Source: PALSA-243 sp036268375 (GTDB lineage Bacteria; Acidobacteriota; Terriglobia; Bryobacterales; Bryobacteraceae). Taken from it: a stretch of 64,000 nucleotides of DNA. This document shows positions 26,189 to 35,732 of this stretch, one piece after another; within the stretch, counting starts at the first letter, position 1; each line of letters opens with the position of its first letter. The stretch spans positions 1 to 64,000 of the forward strand of contig DATAUH010000080.1 of assembly GCA_036268375.1 (NCBI GenBank), read 5' to 3'. Below the pieces are notes generated by a model. It saw nothing but the letters and a program-made list of their open reading frames with translations. It was not told the origin of the DNA and made no database searches. A program made the translations under genes and the position numbers.

Positions 26189-28198
26189 ATGCATCGAAAT
26201 CCGGTACTTGTGGCTTTGCTTGCCTGTGCGGCGGCGCAGGCCACGGTTCCCACGATCGACGAATCGCTCTCGATGAAGTCGGTGGGTGGCGCGCAAATCT
26301 CGCCAGACGGACGGTTTGTAGCGTACTCGCAAACTCAGACGGATTGGGACGAGAACGATTTTGTGTCGCAAATCTGGATCGCAGTTACGGCGACCGGCGA
26401 GCGCTACCAACTTACCAGCGGAAAGAAATCCGCAGCTAGTCCTCTATGGTCGCCGGACTCGCGGAGGCTCGCGTTTATCTCCGACCGCGATGGCAAGCGG
26501 CAGATTTATCTGATTTCGCCCACGGGGGGCGAAGCGCGGCAGCTTACGACGGAAGATAACGGCGTGGGAACGATGGCCTGGTCACCGGACGGCGCGTCCA
26601 TCGTATTCACATCAAGTGGTCCCGAATCGAAGGCCAAGAAGGATCGCAAGGAAAAATACGGAGACTTTGAGATTATCGGCGGCGACTATTTGTTTACGCA
26701 ATTGTGGCTCGTAAAGGCGCCGGCCGATCTGCCGCAGGATCCAAAGAAGCTTCCCAAAGCGGAACAGCTTACCAAAGGCGATTTCAGCGTGAGCGGCGCC
26801 GCATGGTCTCCTGACGGAAAGAAGATCGCTTTCAGCGCAAGCCGCGATCCTGATCCGGAATCTGCCAGTACGGAGCAACTCTACGTACTCGATCTTGCCG
26901 ATCGTCACGTCCGCAAGTTGGTCGACGCCAACGGACCGAACAGCAACCCGCGCTGGTCACCCGACGGAAAGCAGATCGCCTATGCCACTTATGATGGCGA
27001 TGCATCGTTTTTCTATGCCAATCGCTATATCGCGGTTGTAAGTGCGGAAGGCGGCGCCTCAAAAGTACTTACTCATGCTTTTGACGAGGACGCTAATTTA
27101 CTCGGATGGGCGGAAGACGGGATTTACTTTTCGGCGCTGCAAAAGACCAACGCACACGTTTACAGGATCGATCCGGGCACGGGCGCAGTGCGCCGCCTGA
27201 CGGGACCGGACGCGTTTAACGCGGCTGGCGTATCGTTTACCAAGGACCATCGCACGTTTGCGGGGACGGGCGCGGCGCCGAATCGCTTCTCGGAAATCCT
27301 CGTCTCCTCCACATCGGATTTTGCGCCGCACTACCTTACTAATATTGGCGACCAATACAAAGCTTTTGGTTTGGCGCGCCGCGAAGTAGTGGAGTGGAAA
27401 TCGAAGGACGGCGCGTTGGTGGAGGGCGTGCTAAGCAAGCCGGCCGATTACGATCCGTCGCGGAAATATCCGCTACTTGTTGTGATTCATGGCGGTCCAA
27501 CGGGTGTGGATACGGCTGTACTTTCACCCGATCGTTACTATCCGGTGGAACGCTTTGCGGCAAAAGGCGCGCTGATTCTGCGGCCAAATTATCGCGGGTC
27601 GGCTGGCTACGGCGCCAAGTTTCGCGCGTTGAACGTCCGCAACCTGGGAATCGGCGACTACGACGACGTGATTAGCGGCGTCGATTCGCTGATCGCGAAG
27701 GGGCTTGTTGACAAAGACCGCGTGGCGGCCATGGGATGGAGCGAGGGTGGCTACATCTCGGCCTTCATTACGTGCTTCAGTGACCGGTTCAAGGCTGTCT
27801 CTGTGGGCGCGGGTATTTCGGACTGGGTCACTTACTATGTCAACACCGACATTCATCCATTCACGCGCCAATACCTGAAAGCGACCCCCTGGGATGATCC
27901 GGAGATTTATCGCAAGACGTCGCCCATTACTTATGTCGGTCGCGCCAAAACCCCGACGCTGATTCAACAGGGAGATCAGGATAAGCGTGTGCCGCCGCCG
28001 GATTCGTACGAGCTTTATCAGGCTTTGAAGGATCGCGGCGTTCCCGTGAAGCTGATTTTCTATAAGGGCTTCGGCCATCCGATCAACAAGCCGAAGCAAC
28101 AGCGCGCGGTGATGGAGCACAATTACGAATGGTTCAGTAAATATATTTGGGGCGAAGATACTGCGGCTGAATCGACGAAACCGGGAGAAGAAAAATGA
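26189..28198 (+). CDS. Secreted S9-family prolyl oligopeptidase-like peptidase
   Basis: The 669-residue protein has a signal peptide (MHRNPVLVALLACAAAQA), a WD40-like TolB/DPP-type propeller (about residues 30-390 with repeated WSPDGKxIAF), and a C-terminal alpha/beta hydrolase. The nucleophile is in GWSEGGY, and the Asp and His are in DKRVPP and GFGHPI. This is the acylaminoacyl-peptidase/dipeptidyl-peptidase IV branch of S9. ATG 26189 is favoured; a longer frame overlaps the divergent dehydrogenase gene. The next gene starts within its stop codon (ATGA), so the two hydrolases are coupled. Confidence 0.9.
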   Translation: MHRNPVLVALLACAAAQATVPTIDESLSMKSVGGAQISPDGRFVAYSQTQTDWDENDFVSQIWIAVTATGERYQLTSGKKSAASPLWSPDSRRLAFISDRDGKRQIYLISPTGGEARQLTTEDNGVGTMAWSPDGASIVFTSSGPESKAKKDRKEKYGDFEIIGGDYLFTQLWLVKAPADLPQDPKKLPKAEQLTKGDFSVSGAAWSPDGKKIAFSASRDPDPESASTEQLYVLDLADRHVRKLVDANGPNSNPRWSPDGKQIAYATYDGDASFFYANRYIAVVSAEGGASKVLTHAFDEDANLLGWAEDGIYFSALQKTNAHVYRIDPGTGAVRRLTGPDAFNAAGVSFTKDHRTFAGTGAAPNRFSEILVSSTSDFAPHYLTNIGDQYKAFGLARREVVEWKSKDGALVEGVLSKPADYDPSRKYPLLVVIHGGPTGVDTAVLSPDRYYPVERFAAKGALILRPNYRGSAGYGAKFRALNVRNLGIGDYDDVISGVDSLIAKGLVDKDRVAAMGWSEGGYISAFITCFSDRFKAVSVGAGISDWVTYYVNTDIHPFTRQYLKATPWDDPEIYRKTSPITYVGRAKTPTLIQQGDQDKRVPPPDSYELYQALKDRGVPVKLIFYKGFGHPINKPKQQRAVMEHNYEWFSKYIWGEDTAAESTKPGEEK

Positions 28199-29064
28199 CA
28201 CGCGCTTTCGTGACTCTGAGTTTGGCAGCAGCGGTGGCGATCGCCGCGCCGGTTGACAAGCAGGATGTAGAGTATGGGCGCCCCGGCGGCCACGCGCTGC
28301 TGCTGGATCTGCACCTGCCCGACGGCGCCGGGCCGTTTCCGGCCGCCATTCTGGTGCACGGTGGCGGCTTCGATGGGGGTAGCAAGAGTACCAATTGCCG
28401 TCCCCTTTTTCAGCCGCTCGCCGATGCCGGCTTCGCCTGGTTCAGCATCGATTACCGTATGGCGCCGGAGTTCCGCTTTCCGGAAGCCAAAGAAGACATA
28501 GCGAGCGCGATCAGATGGGTGAAGGCCCACGCCCGCGAATATCAAGTGGACCCTGCGAAGATCGCCATCGTCGGCGAATCCGCGGGTGGCTTTCTGGTGA
28601 ACTACGAAGGTACGCATCAAACGCCGGAAACGAAAGTGGCTGCGGTTGTGGATTTCTACGGTCCCGTGGACTACGCCAAGCTGGTGCTGGAGAGGCGCGA
28701 TCACCCGGAACGCTTCAACATGAAGAGCATCAACGCGCATATGGCAAACGGCGGCAGCAGCCGATTCTTCGGCGCAGAACAGCCGGACGATGCCGGTCTG
28801 GCGAAGTTGCGTGAAGCGTCGCCCTTATTTGCAGTGCACAAAGGGATGCCTCCGTTTCTGGCCATTCACGGCACGAAAGACGATCAGGTCTCATACGATC
28901 AATCGACCGCATTCTGCGATGCGATGCACAGGGTGGCCGTCACGTGCGATCTGATCACGATGGATGGCGGCGGCCACGGAATGAGCGGCTGGAAGGCGCC
29001 TGAGATGCAGCACTACAAGGCGGACATGATCGCGTGGTTGCGCAAGACCATGAAGGTTCAGTAG
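28195..29064 (+). CDS. Secreted alpha/beta hydrolase (BD-FAE/HSL-like esterase)
   Basis: The 289-residue protein has a short signal peptide (about residues 1-18), the oxyanion-hole motif HGGG at 55-58, and the nucleophile elbow GESAGG with Ser129. The Asp is likely in HGTKDDQVSYDQS, and the His in GGGHGMSGW. This is the carboxylesterase family that includes hormone-sensitive-lipase-like and bifunctional feruloyl/acetyl-xylan esterases. Coupling to the S9 peptidase suggests both act on extracytoplasmic substrates. The natural ester is not indicated. Confidence 0.85.
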   Translation: MTRAFVTLSLAAAVAIAAPVDKQDVEYGRPGGHALLLDLHLPDGAGPFPAAILVHGGGFDGGSKSTNCRPLFQPLADAGFAWFSIDYRMAPEFRFPEAKEDIASAIRWVKAHAREYQVDPAKIAIVGESAGGFLVNYEGTHQTPETKVAAVVDFYGPVDYAKLVLERRDHPERFNMKSINAHMANGGSSRFFGAEQPDDAGLAKLREASPLFAVHKGMPPFLAIHGTKDDQVSYDQSTAFCDAMHRVAVTCDLITMDGGGHGMSGWKAPEMQHYKADMIAWLRKTMKVQ

Positions 29065-29103
29065 CGGGTTAGAACGCGAGTCATTTCGAGCTTCACCGCA
29101 ATT

Positions 29104-29982
29104 TCAATGAGCGCCTAGTCCATCCACCAGCATCTTGGCAACGTCGGCGATGAGAACCGAGCCCGGATTGTCCGGACTCCAGTCCGGCTTCGCGATCCCG
29201 TCGACGTAGATCGCCATCGCAATGCGGCCGGTCTTTGCGTAGACGACTCCTACGTCGGCGCGCAGCGCATCCAGAGCGCCGGTTTTATGGGCTGCCGGCG
29301 TGCCGTTCAGGCGACGCGTGATCCCGGTGTTGTCCTGGTTGCGTTTGAGCACTTTGATCATTTCTTTGGACGCATCGGCAGTCACGGCCTCCCCGCGCTC
29401 GATCTTCTCCAGCATCGCCACCATGTCGGCGGGGCTCGATTTGCCGATGCCGAACCTGGCGTTTTCGGGTATTTTGCCTGCGGCCGAGACGCCTTGAGCG
29501 GGACCCGCGCCCAGAATCTTACGCATCGAACGAGTGGTTTTGATTCCGATGCGGTCGAGATACGCATTCACCGCGTCGGCGCTGATTCGTTCCAGGACCA
29601 AATTCGTCGCGGTATTGTCGCTCAAGACGATCATCAGGTGCATGGCATCGCGCAGCGGTATTTGCACGTTGTCCGAGAACTCCGTGCCCAATACGCCGGA
29701 CCCCGATACTTTCTCCCGCGGCGCAATCGTTAGCGGCTCCTCGAACTTCGCCTTCCCGTGCTCCACTGCGTCGAATACCGCCATCATGATTGCAAGTTTG
29801 ATGGTGCTGGCGGTTCTAACCGGTTCGGATTCGCGGATGCCAAGCGTGGCCCCTGTGTCCAGATTCTTCGCATAAAGAGTTACCGTCGCGGGAAGTTGCG
29901 CGATCCGCTCGCGCACTGCCTTTTCGAGAGGCTGGCCCGTGGCGGTGGCCGCAATTAAGACCAGTACTGTAAGTCTCCACAT
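29104..29982 (-). CDS. Class A beta-lactamase-fold serine hydrolase
   Basis: The 292-residue protein has a signal peptide (MWRLTVLVLIAATATG) and the main penicillin-recognising motifs: SxxK as STIK, SDN in VLSDNTATN, and KTG in HKTGALD. The usual omega-loop ExxLN carrying the deacylating Glu166 is not obvious between SDN and KTG, so beta-lactam hydrolysis is uncertain. It could be an esterase or a divergent lactamase. ATG 29982 is chosen because the signal peptide begins there. It is transcribed divergently from the M49-like peptidase, with 41 bases between starts. No BlaI/BlaR regulator is adjacent. Confidence 0.8.
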   Translation of the reverse strand: MWRLTVLVLIAATATGQPLEKAVRERIAQLPATVTLYAKNLDTGATLGIRESEPVRTASTIKLAIMMAVFDAVEHGKAKFEEPLTIAPREKVSGSGVLGTEFSDNVQIPLRDAMHLMIVLSDNTATNLVLERISADAVNAYLDRIGIKTTRSMRKILGAGPAQGVSAAGKIPENARFGIGKSSPADMVAMLEKIERGEAVTADASKEMIKVLKRNQDNTGITRRLNGTPAAHKTGALDALRADVGVVYAKTGRIAMAIYVDGIAKPDWSPDNPGSVLIADVAKMLVDGLGAH

Positions 29983-30023
29983 GATGAAACACCATATCAC
30001 CAGCGGTTCTACAATCAAAGGTG

Positions 30024-31652
30024 ATGTATCGTGTGCTCGTCGCGTTATTTGCCGCCGCGCTTATGCCTGACTTAGCCCAGCTTCAACAAATGACCGCGCG
30101 CTTCGCGCCTGTAACTCTTCACCACGACGAAACGTCGCTCTCGCCGGGCGACCGGCAGGCGCTCGTGAAGCTCACGGAGGCCGCGCGAACGTTGAACCTC
30201 GTGTTTATGGATCAACTTTGGAGTGGAGATCGCGCGATGTACGAGCGGCTGGAGAGGGATCAGTCACCGCTCGGCAAATCGCGCCTGCATTACTTCTGGC
30301 TGAACAAGGGGCCGTGGTCCGATCTGGATGGACACACGGCGTTCATTCCCGGAGCGCCGGAACGAAAACCGCTCGGCGCGAACTTCTACCCGGAAGACAT
30401 GAAGCGTGAAGAGTTCGAAACATGGGTAAAATCCCTCGGCGCGAAGGAACGCGAAGCGGCCGAAGGTTTTTTCACCGTGATTCGCCGTGGCGCAAATCAT
30501 AAACTCACAGCAGTTCCTTATAGCGAAGCCTACAGCCGCGATCTGCGCCACTGCGCTGACCTGTTACGTGAAGCGGCTGGACTGACTTCGAACGCCTCGC
30601 TCAAAAAATACCTGACGCTGCGCGCCGATGCGTTCGTCTCCAACGACTACTACGCGAGCGATCTCGCGTGGATGGATCTGGACGCGCCGCTCGACATCAC
30701 GATAGGTCCTTACGAGACCTACAACGACGAGCTCTTCGGGTACAAAGCCGCATTCGAGGCTTACATCACGATTCGCGATGATCGTGAAACCGATCGCCTG
30801 AAGATGTTTTCCGATCATTTGCAGGAGGTGGAGAACAACCTGCCGATCGATCCTCGTTACCGCAACCCAAAGTTGGGCGCATCCGCCCCCATCAGCGTCG
30901 TCAATGAGGTTTATGCGGCCGGCGATGGCGCCCACGGCGTTCGCACCGCGGCTTTTAACCTGCCGAACGATGAGCGCGTGATCCAGCAGAAGGGCAGCAA
31001 GCGCGTGATGCTGAAAAATATTCAGCAGGCGAAGTTCGATTTGAACTTGAAGCCGATTGCGGCGCAAGTTTTGCCTCAGAACGAACAGGGCGATCTGAGT
31101 TTCGACTACTTCTTTATGCATATTCTGGCGCATGAGCTGAGCCACGGCATCGGGCCGCATCAGATTCAGGTGAACGGGCGATCTACTTCGCCGCGCCAGG
31201 AATTGAAGGAGCTCTACAGCCCTATCGAAGAAGCAAAAGCGGATGTTACCGGGCTATTCGTGCTGCAATTCCTTTTCGACCACAAGTTAATGCCGCACGC
31301 TGCCAACGCCGAGCGCGAACTTTACTCGACGTTCCTCGCGTCGTCGTTTCGATCGCTGCGGTTTGGATTGACCGAAGCGCACGGCAAGGGAATGGCGCTG
31401 CAGTTCAACTACCTTACGGATCACGGGGCCTTTGTCGCGCGTCCAGACGGCACATTCGCTGTCGATTTCAGCAAAATCAAAGATGGCGTGCGCGCTCTCA
31501 CTCACGACATCATGACTGTGGAGGCGCAGGGCGATTACGCGGGAGCCAAGCGGCTGCTGGATACATACGGGGTGATCCGGCCGCCCATGCAGCGCGCCAT
31601 CGATGGCCTGAAAGCCATTCCCGTCGATATCGATCCGGTCAACGAAAACTGA
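30024..31652 (+). CDS. Zinc metallopeptidase, M49 (dipeptidyl-peptidase III)-like
   Basis: The 542-residue protein has a short N-terminal hydrophobic segment, so it may be exported. The zinc site is HELSH (in HILAHELSHGIG), with the third ligand in EEAKADVTGLF about 50 residues later, as in M49 relatives. IGPYETYNDELFGYKA upstream is also family-typical. It cleaves peptides by analogy; specificity is unknown. The first ATG at 30024 follows a GTG at 30021, either of which may be used. It abuts the ABC ATPase gene without a gap (TGAATG), linking it to the transporter. Confidence 0.82.
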   Translation: MYRVLVALFAAALMPDLAQLQQMTARFAPVTLHHDETSLSPGDRQALVKLTEAARTLNLVFMDQLWSGDRAMYERLERDQSPLGKSRLHYFWLNKGPWSDLDGHTAFIPGAPERKPLGANFYPEDMKREEFETWVKSLGAKEREAAEGFFTVIRRGANHKLTAVPYSEAYSRDLRHCADLLREAAGLTSNASLKKYLTLRADAFVSNDYYASDLAWMDLDAPLDITIGPYETYNDELFGYKAAFEAYITIRDDRETDRLKMFSDHLQEVENNLPIDPRYRNPKLGASAPISVVNEVYAAGDGAHGVRTAAFNLPNDERVIQQKGSKRVMLKNIQQAKFDLNLKPIAAQVLPQNEQGDLSFDYFFMHILAHELSHGIGPHQIQVNGRSTSPRQELKELYSPIEEAKADVTGLFVLQFLFDHKLMPHAANAERELYSTFLASSFRSLRFGLTEAHGKGMALQFNYLTDHGAFVARPDGTFAVDFSKIKDGVRALTHDIMTVEAQGDYAGAKRLLDTYGVIRPPMQRAIDGLKAIPVDIDPVNEN

Positions 31653-32429
31653 ATGCCGGAATTCGACATCGCCGCTTCTCCCGGCGCGCCAGCCATCGTT
31701 GTGCGCGATCTGAAAAAGGGCTACGGTCTTCAATTGGCCGTTGCCGGCGTGAACCTGGAGGTCCCGCGCGGCTCGTTTTTCGGCTTTCTGGGGCCGAATG
31801 GGGCGGGGAAGAGCACTACCATTCGGATGCTCACCGGTCTGATTCCGCCAGATTCGGGCTCGATCGAAATCCTTGGATACCAAATGCCCAAGGAGGATCT
31901 GGAGATCAAGCGCCGGATCGGTCTGGTACCCGACGAGTCAATGCTTTTCGACCGGCTGACTGGCATCGAATTCCTGGAATTCGCTGGGCGCATGTACGGC
32001 CTGCCGCGCGTTACCGCGATTGACCGCGCGCGCGACCTGATGAGCCTCTTCGAACTCGCCGACGACGGCAAGATCATCGGCGAATATTCGAAAGGTATGC
32101 GAAAGCGCGTCGCGATGGCGGCCTCGCTGATTCACCATCCGGAGCTTTTCCTGATGGATGAGCCTTTTGAAGGCGTAGACGCGGTGGGTGCGCGTCTGAT
32201 GAAAGACATTTTGCAGGACCAGGTGCGCCGCGGCGCGACGATTTTCCTCACCAGTCACGTCTTAGAGGTAGTGGAGCGTTTATGCGACCGCGTCGCCATC
32301 ATTGATCGCGGTAAGATTGTCACCTCCGGCTCGATGGAAGAGTTGCGCGCGAGCGGAGAATCCCTCGAAGACGCGTTCGTGCGCATCGTCGGAGCCGAAC
32401 ATCACCACGAACGTCTCGACTGGTTGTAG
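31653..32429 (+). CDS. ABC transporter ATP-binding protein
   Basis: The 258-residue ATPase has Walker A (GPNGAGKST), a YSKGMRKRVAMAAS signature and Walker B (LFLMDEPFEGVD). It follows the metallopeptidase gene with no gap and precedes the permease by 9 bases, so the three form one operon. The sequence belongs to the broad drug/polysaccharide exporter ATPases of the ABC-2 type. No substrate is indicated. Confidence 0.92.
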   Translation: MPEFDIAASPGAPAIVVRDLKKGYGLQLAVAGVNLEVPRGSFFGFLGPNGAGKSTTIRMLTGLIPPDSGSIEILGYQMPKEDLEIKRRIGLVPDESMLFDRLTGIEFLEFAGRMYGLPRVTAIDRARDLMSLFELADDGKIIGEYSKGMRKRVAMAASLIHHPELFLMDEPFEGVDAVGARLMKDILQDQVRRGATIFLTSHVLEVVERLCDRVAIIDRGKIVTSGSMEELRASGESLEDAFVRIVGAEHHHERLDWL

Positions 32430-32438
32430 AGGCCGCCG

Positions 32439-34031
32439 ATGATTGCCGCCATTCTGCGCGCACAATTTCTCACCATGCGTTTGGGCCGCGGCCGCCGCCG
32501 CGCACTGCGTGCCATCCCGACCATCCTCTGGTACGCATTTTGGGTTGTCGTCTCCCTGATGGCATGCATCTTAGCCAAATATGCAGAGGAGCCGATGCTG
32601 CGCCGATATCTGCCTTTGGCCTATCTCGCGGTGACGCTCTACTGGCAATTAATGCCGCTGCTGACTGCGAGCATGGGCCGGTCGCTCGACCTGAAAAAGC
32701 TGGCTATGTATCCGGTTCCACACGCGCGTCTGTTTGCTGTCGATACGCTGCTCTGCTTTACCAGCAGCATCGAAATGGCGCTCGTTATCGCAGGAGGTTC
32801 CATCGGGCTCATGATGCGTTGGGGTTTCACGGCGGCGCCGGGCGTGATACTCGCAGGCATCATTTTTCTCGCATTCAATTCCTTGCTGGCCTCGGGAACC
32901 CGCAGCATCATCGGCCGATTGATGTCGCGCCGCAGGGTTCGAGAGGTAGTGATTCTATCGACGACCTGCCTGTGGGTGGGCGCCCGATTTTTCGTGCAAA
33001 TGGGGGTTCACTCCAAGTGGCTGGGTCCGTTTGCCGACGCATCGCGTGGCCGGGGTTACCCTTGGAGCGCAGCTTCGGCGCTAGCTTCCGGAAGCTTTTT
33101 TTCGTTGATCACGCTGATTCTCTGGACGCTGGTTGCGCTGGTGTTCGGGCGATGGCAGTTCGAACGCAACCTGCGCTTCGATGTCACCGCGGCGCAGGCG
33201 CAGATCCTGCGGCCGATGGACTCGCGCAGGCGAAAATGGACGGACCTCTTTTACCGCTTACCCGGCGCTCTGTGGCGCGACCCATTGGCCGCAATTCTGG
33301 AGAAAGAACTGCGGTCTCTTATCCGCACGCCGCGCTTTCGCATGGTGTTCGTAATGGGATTCACGATCGGGATCGTGACTTTGCTGCCCTTGGTGATGAG
33401 CCACGGCGCCGCGCCCAAACGGCCGTCATCGTACTTTCTGGTGATGGTTGCCATTTACGCTCTCACTTTGCTGGGCCAAGTCACCTACTGGAACAGCTTC
33501 GGCTTTGATGGTTCCGCCACGATGTTCTATTTTGCGGCGCCCCAGCCCATGATGCAGGTGTTCATCGCCAAGAACATCGCTGCGTTGATATTTGTATTTT
33601 TAGACGTGGGAATCGTGTCTGTCGTGGTCACGCTATCTCATTTGGGTGGCGGTTGGCAGCAATTCTGGGAAACGATGCTGGCGATTGGGGTTTGCTCGCT
33701 TTACCTTTTCGGGCTCGGCAATATGTCCTCGGTCAATTATCCGCGCGTGCTGAATGCGGAGCGCGTCACGCGCGGCAGCGGCTCCGGAAAAGGACAAGGG
33801 ATGTTGCTTCTGCTCTATCCTGTGACGCTGCTGCCTGTGGGATTGGCGTATGTGGCGCGTTGGGCGCTCAACAGCGAAGTTGCGTTTCTGGTAGTGCTCG
33901 GATTGAGCGCCGCGATCGGCGGAGCCGTTTACTGGATCGGCCTGGACTCCGCCGTAATCGCGGCTTATCGCAAACGGGAAGAAATGCTCGGTGAACTTTC
34001 TAAAGGCGATGGCCCGGTAGCCGCCGAGTAA
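32439..34031 (+). CDS. ABC-2-like exporter permease, large
   Basis: The 530-residue protein is strongly hydrophobic, with about 12 predicted membrane helices, more than the usual six of ABC-2 permeases. It may be an internally doubled permease. A central cytoplasmic part (residues about 245-300) contains WRDPLAAILEKELRSLIRTPRFRMVF, typical of the loop in these proteins. It starts 9 bases after the ATPase and is its obvious partner. It ends 12 bases from the convergent malate dehydrogenase gene. Function beyond export cannot be assigned. Confidence 0.8.
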   Translation: MIAAILRAQFLTMRLGRGRRRALRAIPTILWYAFWVVVSLMACILAKYAEEPMLRRYLPLAYLAVTLYWQLMPLLTASMGRSLDLKKLAMYPVPHARLFAVDTLLCFTSSIEMALVIAGGSIGLMMRWGFTAAPGVILAGIIFLAFNSLLASGTRSIIGRLMSRRRVREVVILSTTCLWVGARFFVQMGVHSKWLGPFADASRGRGYPWSAASALASGSFFSLITLILWTLVALVFGRWQFERNLRFDVTAAQAQILRPMDSRRRKWTDLFYRLPGALWRDPLAAILEKELRSLIRTPRFRMVFVMGFTIGIVTLLPLVMSHGAAPKRPSSYFLVMVAIYALTLLGQVTYWNSFGFDGSATMFYFAAPQPMMQVFIAKNIAALIFVFLDVGIVSVVVTLSHLGGGWQQFWETMLAIGVCSLYLFGLGNMSSVNYPRVLNAERVTRGSGSGKGQGMLLLLYPVTLLPVGLAYVARWALNSEVAFLVVLGLSAAIGGAVYWIGLDSAVIAAYRKREEMLGELSKGDGPVAAE

Positions 34032-34043
34032 TGTGTAACAACT

Positions 34044-34976
34044 CTACTGCTTCGCCTTTAAAACTTCGACCATCTCCTTTACGGAATCGGCGCTCTTCTT
34101 CAGCATGGCGCGCTCGTCATCCGTGAGCGAGACTTCATAGATCTTCTCGACCCCACCCGCACCCAGCTTCACCGGCACGCCGACATACAGGCCGTTGATG
34201 CCGTACTCGCCTTCCAGATATGCCGAGCAAGGCAGAACCTTTTTCTTGTCCTTTAGGATCGCCTCGGCCATTTCGACCGCAGAAGCCGAGGGCGCATAAT
34301 ACGCGCTGCCTGTCTTCAGATACTTCACAATCTCGGCGCCGCCATTGCGCGTGCGGTCGACAACCCGATCGATGGTCGCCTGGTCCATCAACTCCGTGAG
34401 CGGAATGCCCGCCACGCTGCTCAGTCGGACCACCGGCACCATCGTGTCTCCGTGTCCGCCCATCACTACGCCAATTACGTTTTCGACGGAGACCTGTAAC
34501 TCCTGAGCGATAAACGTGCGGAAGCGCGCGCCGTCGAGCACGCCCGCCATTCCAACCACGCGATTCTTCGGAAATTTTGATGCCCAGAACGCGGCTTGCG
34601 TCATGACATCGAGCGGATTCGTGACCACGACGATAATGCAGTTCGGCGAATGTTTGGCGAGCTGCTCGGCTGACGTCTTCACGACGTCGTTATTTGCGAT
34701 CAGAAGATCGTCGCGGCTCATTCCGGGCTTGCGCGCGAGCCCGGCGGTGATGATCGCGATATCGGAGTTAGCCGTCGGTGCGTAATCGTTCGCGCCCGTG
34801 ATTGAGACATCGTAGCCCTGCACGGGCCCGGATTGGAGAATATCGAGCGCTTTGCCCTGGGGGACGCCTTCCACCACATCCACCAAAACGACGTCAGCGA
34901 GTTCCTTATCGGCGATACGCAGAGCGCAATTTGCGCCGACGTTTCCGGCGCCCACAACTGTGACTTTCTTTCGCAA
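34044..34976 (-). CDS. mdh: Malate dehydrogenase (NAD, LDH-like)
   Basis: The 310-residue protein is a bacterial LDH-like malate dehydrogenase of the TCA cycle. It has the Rossmann motif GAGNVGANCA near residues 8-17, Asp in LVDVVEGVPQGKALD that favours NAD, catalytic His in GGHGDTMVPV, and the substrate-binding arginines in GLARKPGMSRDDL. The start codon appears to be TTG, preceded by AAAGGAGC at good spacing. A TATAAT lies upstream on the same strand at 35010-35005, giving a short leader. Class I fumarase is 18 kb away, so the TCA genes are dispersed. Confidence 0.95.
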   Translation of the reverse strand: MRKKVTVVGAGNVGANCALRIADKELADVVLVDVVEGVPQGKALDILQSGPVQGYDVSITGANDYAPTANSDIAIITAGLARKPGMSRDDLLIANNDVVKTSAEQLAKHSPNCIIVVVTNPLDVMTQAAFWASKFPKNRVVGMAGVLDGARFRTFIAQELQVSVENVIGVVMGGHGDTMVPVVRLSSVAGIPLTELMDQATIDRVVDRTRNGGAEIVKYLKTGSAYYAPSASAVEMAEAILKDKKKVLPCSAYLEGEYGINGLYVGVPVKLGAGGVEKIYEVSLTDDERAMLKKSADSVKEMVEVLKAKQ

Positions 34977-35004
34977 GGTTGCTCCTTTGTTTGATTGAAA
35001 GTCG

Positions 35005-35010
35005 ATTATA
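35005..35010 (-). promoter_or_regulatory. Possible -10 element of mdh
   Basis: A perfect TATAAT on the minus strand lies 29 bases before the TTG start of mdh. No good -35 box is visible at 16-18 bases, so support is limited to the -10 match and its position. Confidence 0.4.
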
Positions 35011-35135
35011 GCCCCGTTTATGTATGGAGCCGGGTCGTGGGCGCTTCACAGTTGTGTGACGACGACGTAACCGTGTGCGCCCTTGTCGACTTTGAGCGGC
35101 AGGAGACGCTCAGCTTATGCTGCGAACCTAGTGGG

Positions 35136-35684
35136 CTAATGCTTGGAACGGTCAGCCGAACCCGTCGAGGTCGCCATCTGATTCTTCACATCGATCTCGT
35201 TCACGACTTGCTGCACGTTCGGAACACCGGCCGCGATCTTTTCCACACGCGCCCGCATATCCGGAGTGGCCAGATCGCCCTTCAGCGTGATGACGCCGTT
35301 CGTGGTGCTGTGACGAATGCCTTTGATGTTGGATTGCGTCAAGGCCGCGTCAAGATTGGCTTCTATGCCCTTGTCCAGGTTAGAGTCGACGCTCTTGGCC
35401 TCCGACCGATAGCCTGCCGGAAGCACTGCAATCTCGTTGGCCACAACTTCGCCGGCGGCGAGCGGCTGCGCAAGCTGTGCGGCGCGGTCTTTGTCCAGCG
35501 ACTGAGCAACGCTGCCACCCAACGTTACAACTCCCTTGTCGCGATCCTGAGAGACGGTAACAGAGTTCAATCCGCCCTGCTTCAATGAATTTCGGATTTG
35601 CCCTGCAACATCCGGTGCTCTATTTTGAGAACACGCAATCAAGCCTGCAAGCGCCAGACCGACCGTGAGTTTAGATGCGTTCAT
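35136..35684 (-). CDS. Lipoprotein with two BON domains
   Basis: The 182-residue protein has a lipoprotein signal (LIAC, Cys18). Two BON domains follow, about residues 26-90 (SVTVSQDRDKGVVTLGGSV) and 100-170 (IRHSTTNGVITLKGDL with a closing VPNVQQVVNEID). OsmY-like BON proteins bind membranes or phospholipids and often respond to stress. A TTTCCAC/GTGGAAA inverted repeat about 50 bases upstream may be its operator. It is monocistronic as far as can be seen. Confidence 0.88.
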   Translation of the reverse strand: MNASKLTVGLALAGLIACSQNRAPDVAGQIRNSLKQGGLNSVTVSQDRDKGVVTLGGSVAQSLDKDRAAQLAQPLAAGEVVANEIAVLPAGYRSEAKSVDSNLDKGIEANLDAALTQSNIKGIRHSTTNGVITLKGDLATPDMRARVEKIAAGVPNVQQVVNEIDVKNQMATSTGSADRSKH

Positions 35685-35732
35685 AAATCACCCCCGAAAC
35701 CGGGCGGTGCAGTTCGCTAACCATTGGGATCG

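Noticed and set aside
24647..30018. Antibiotic resistance island
   Set aside because: The AAC(6')-like and beta-lactamase-fold genes are separated by metabolic genes on different strands, with no integrase, transposase or base-composition break.
32540..33508. 322-residue frame within the large ABC permease
   Set aside because: Shifted-frame shadow; the permease frame has a continuous membrane-protein pattern and a good start.
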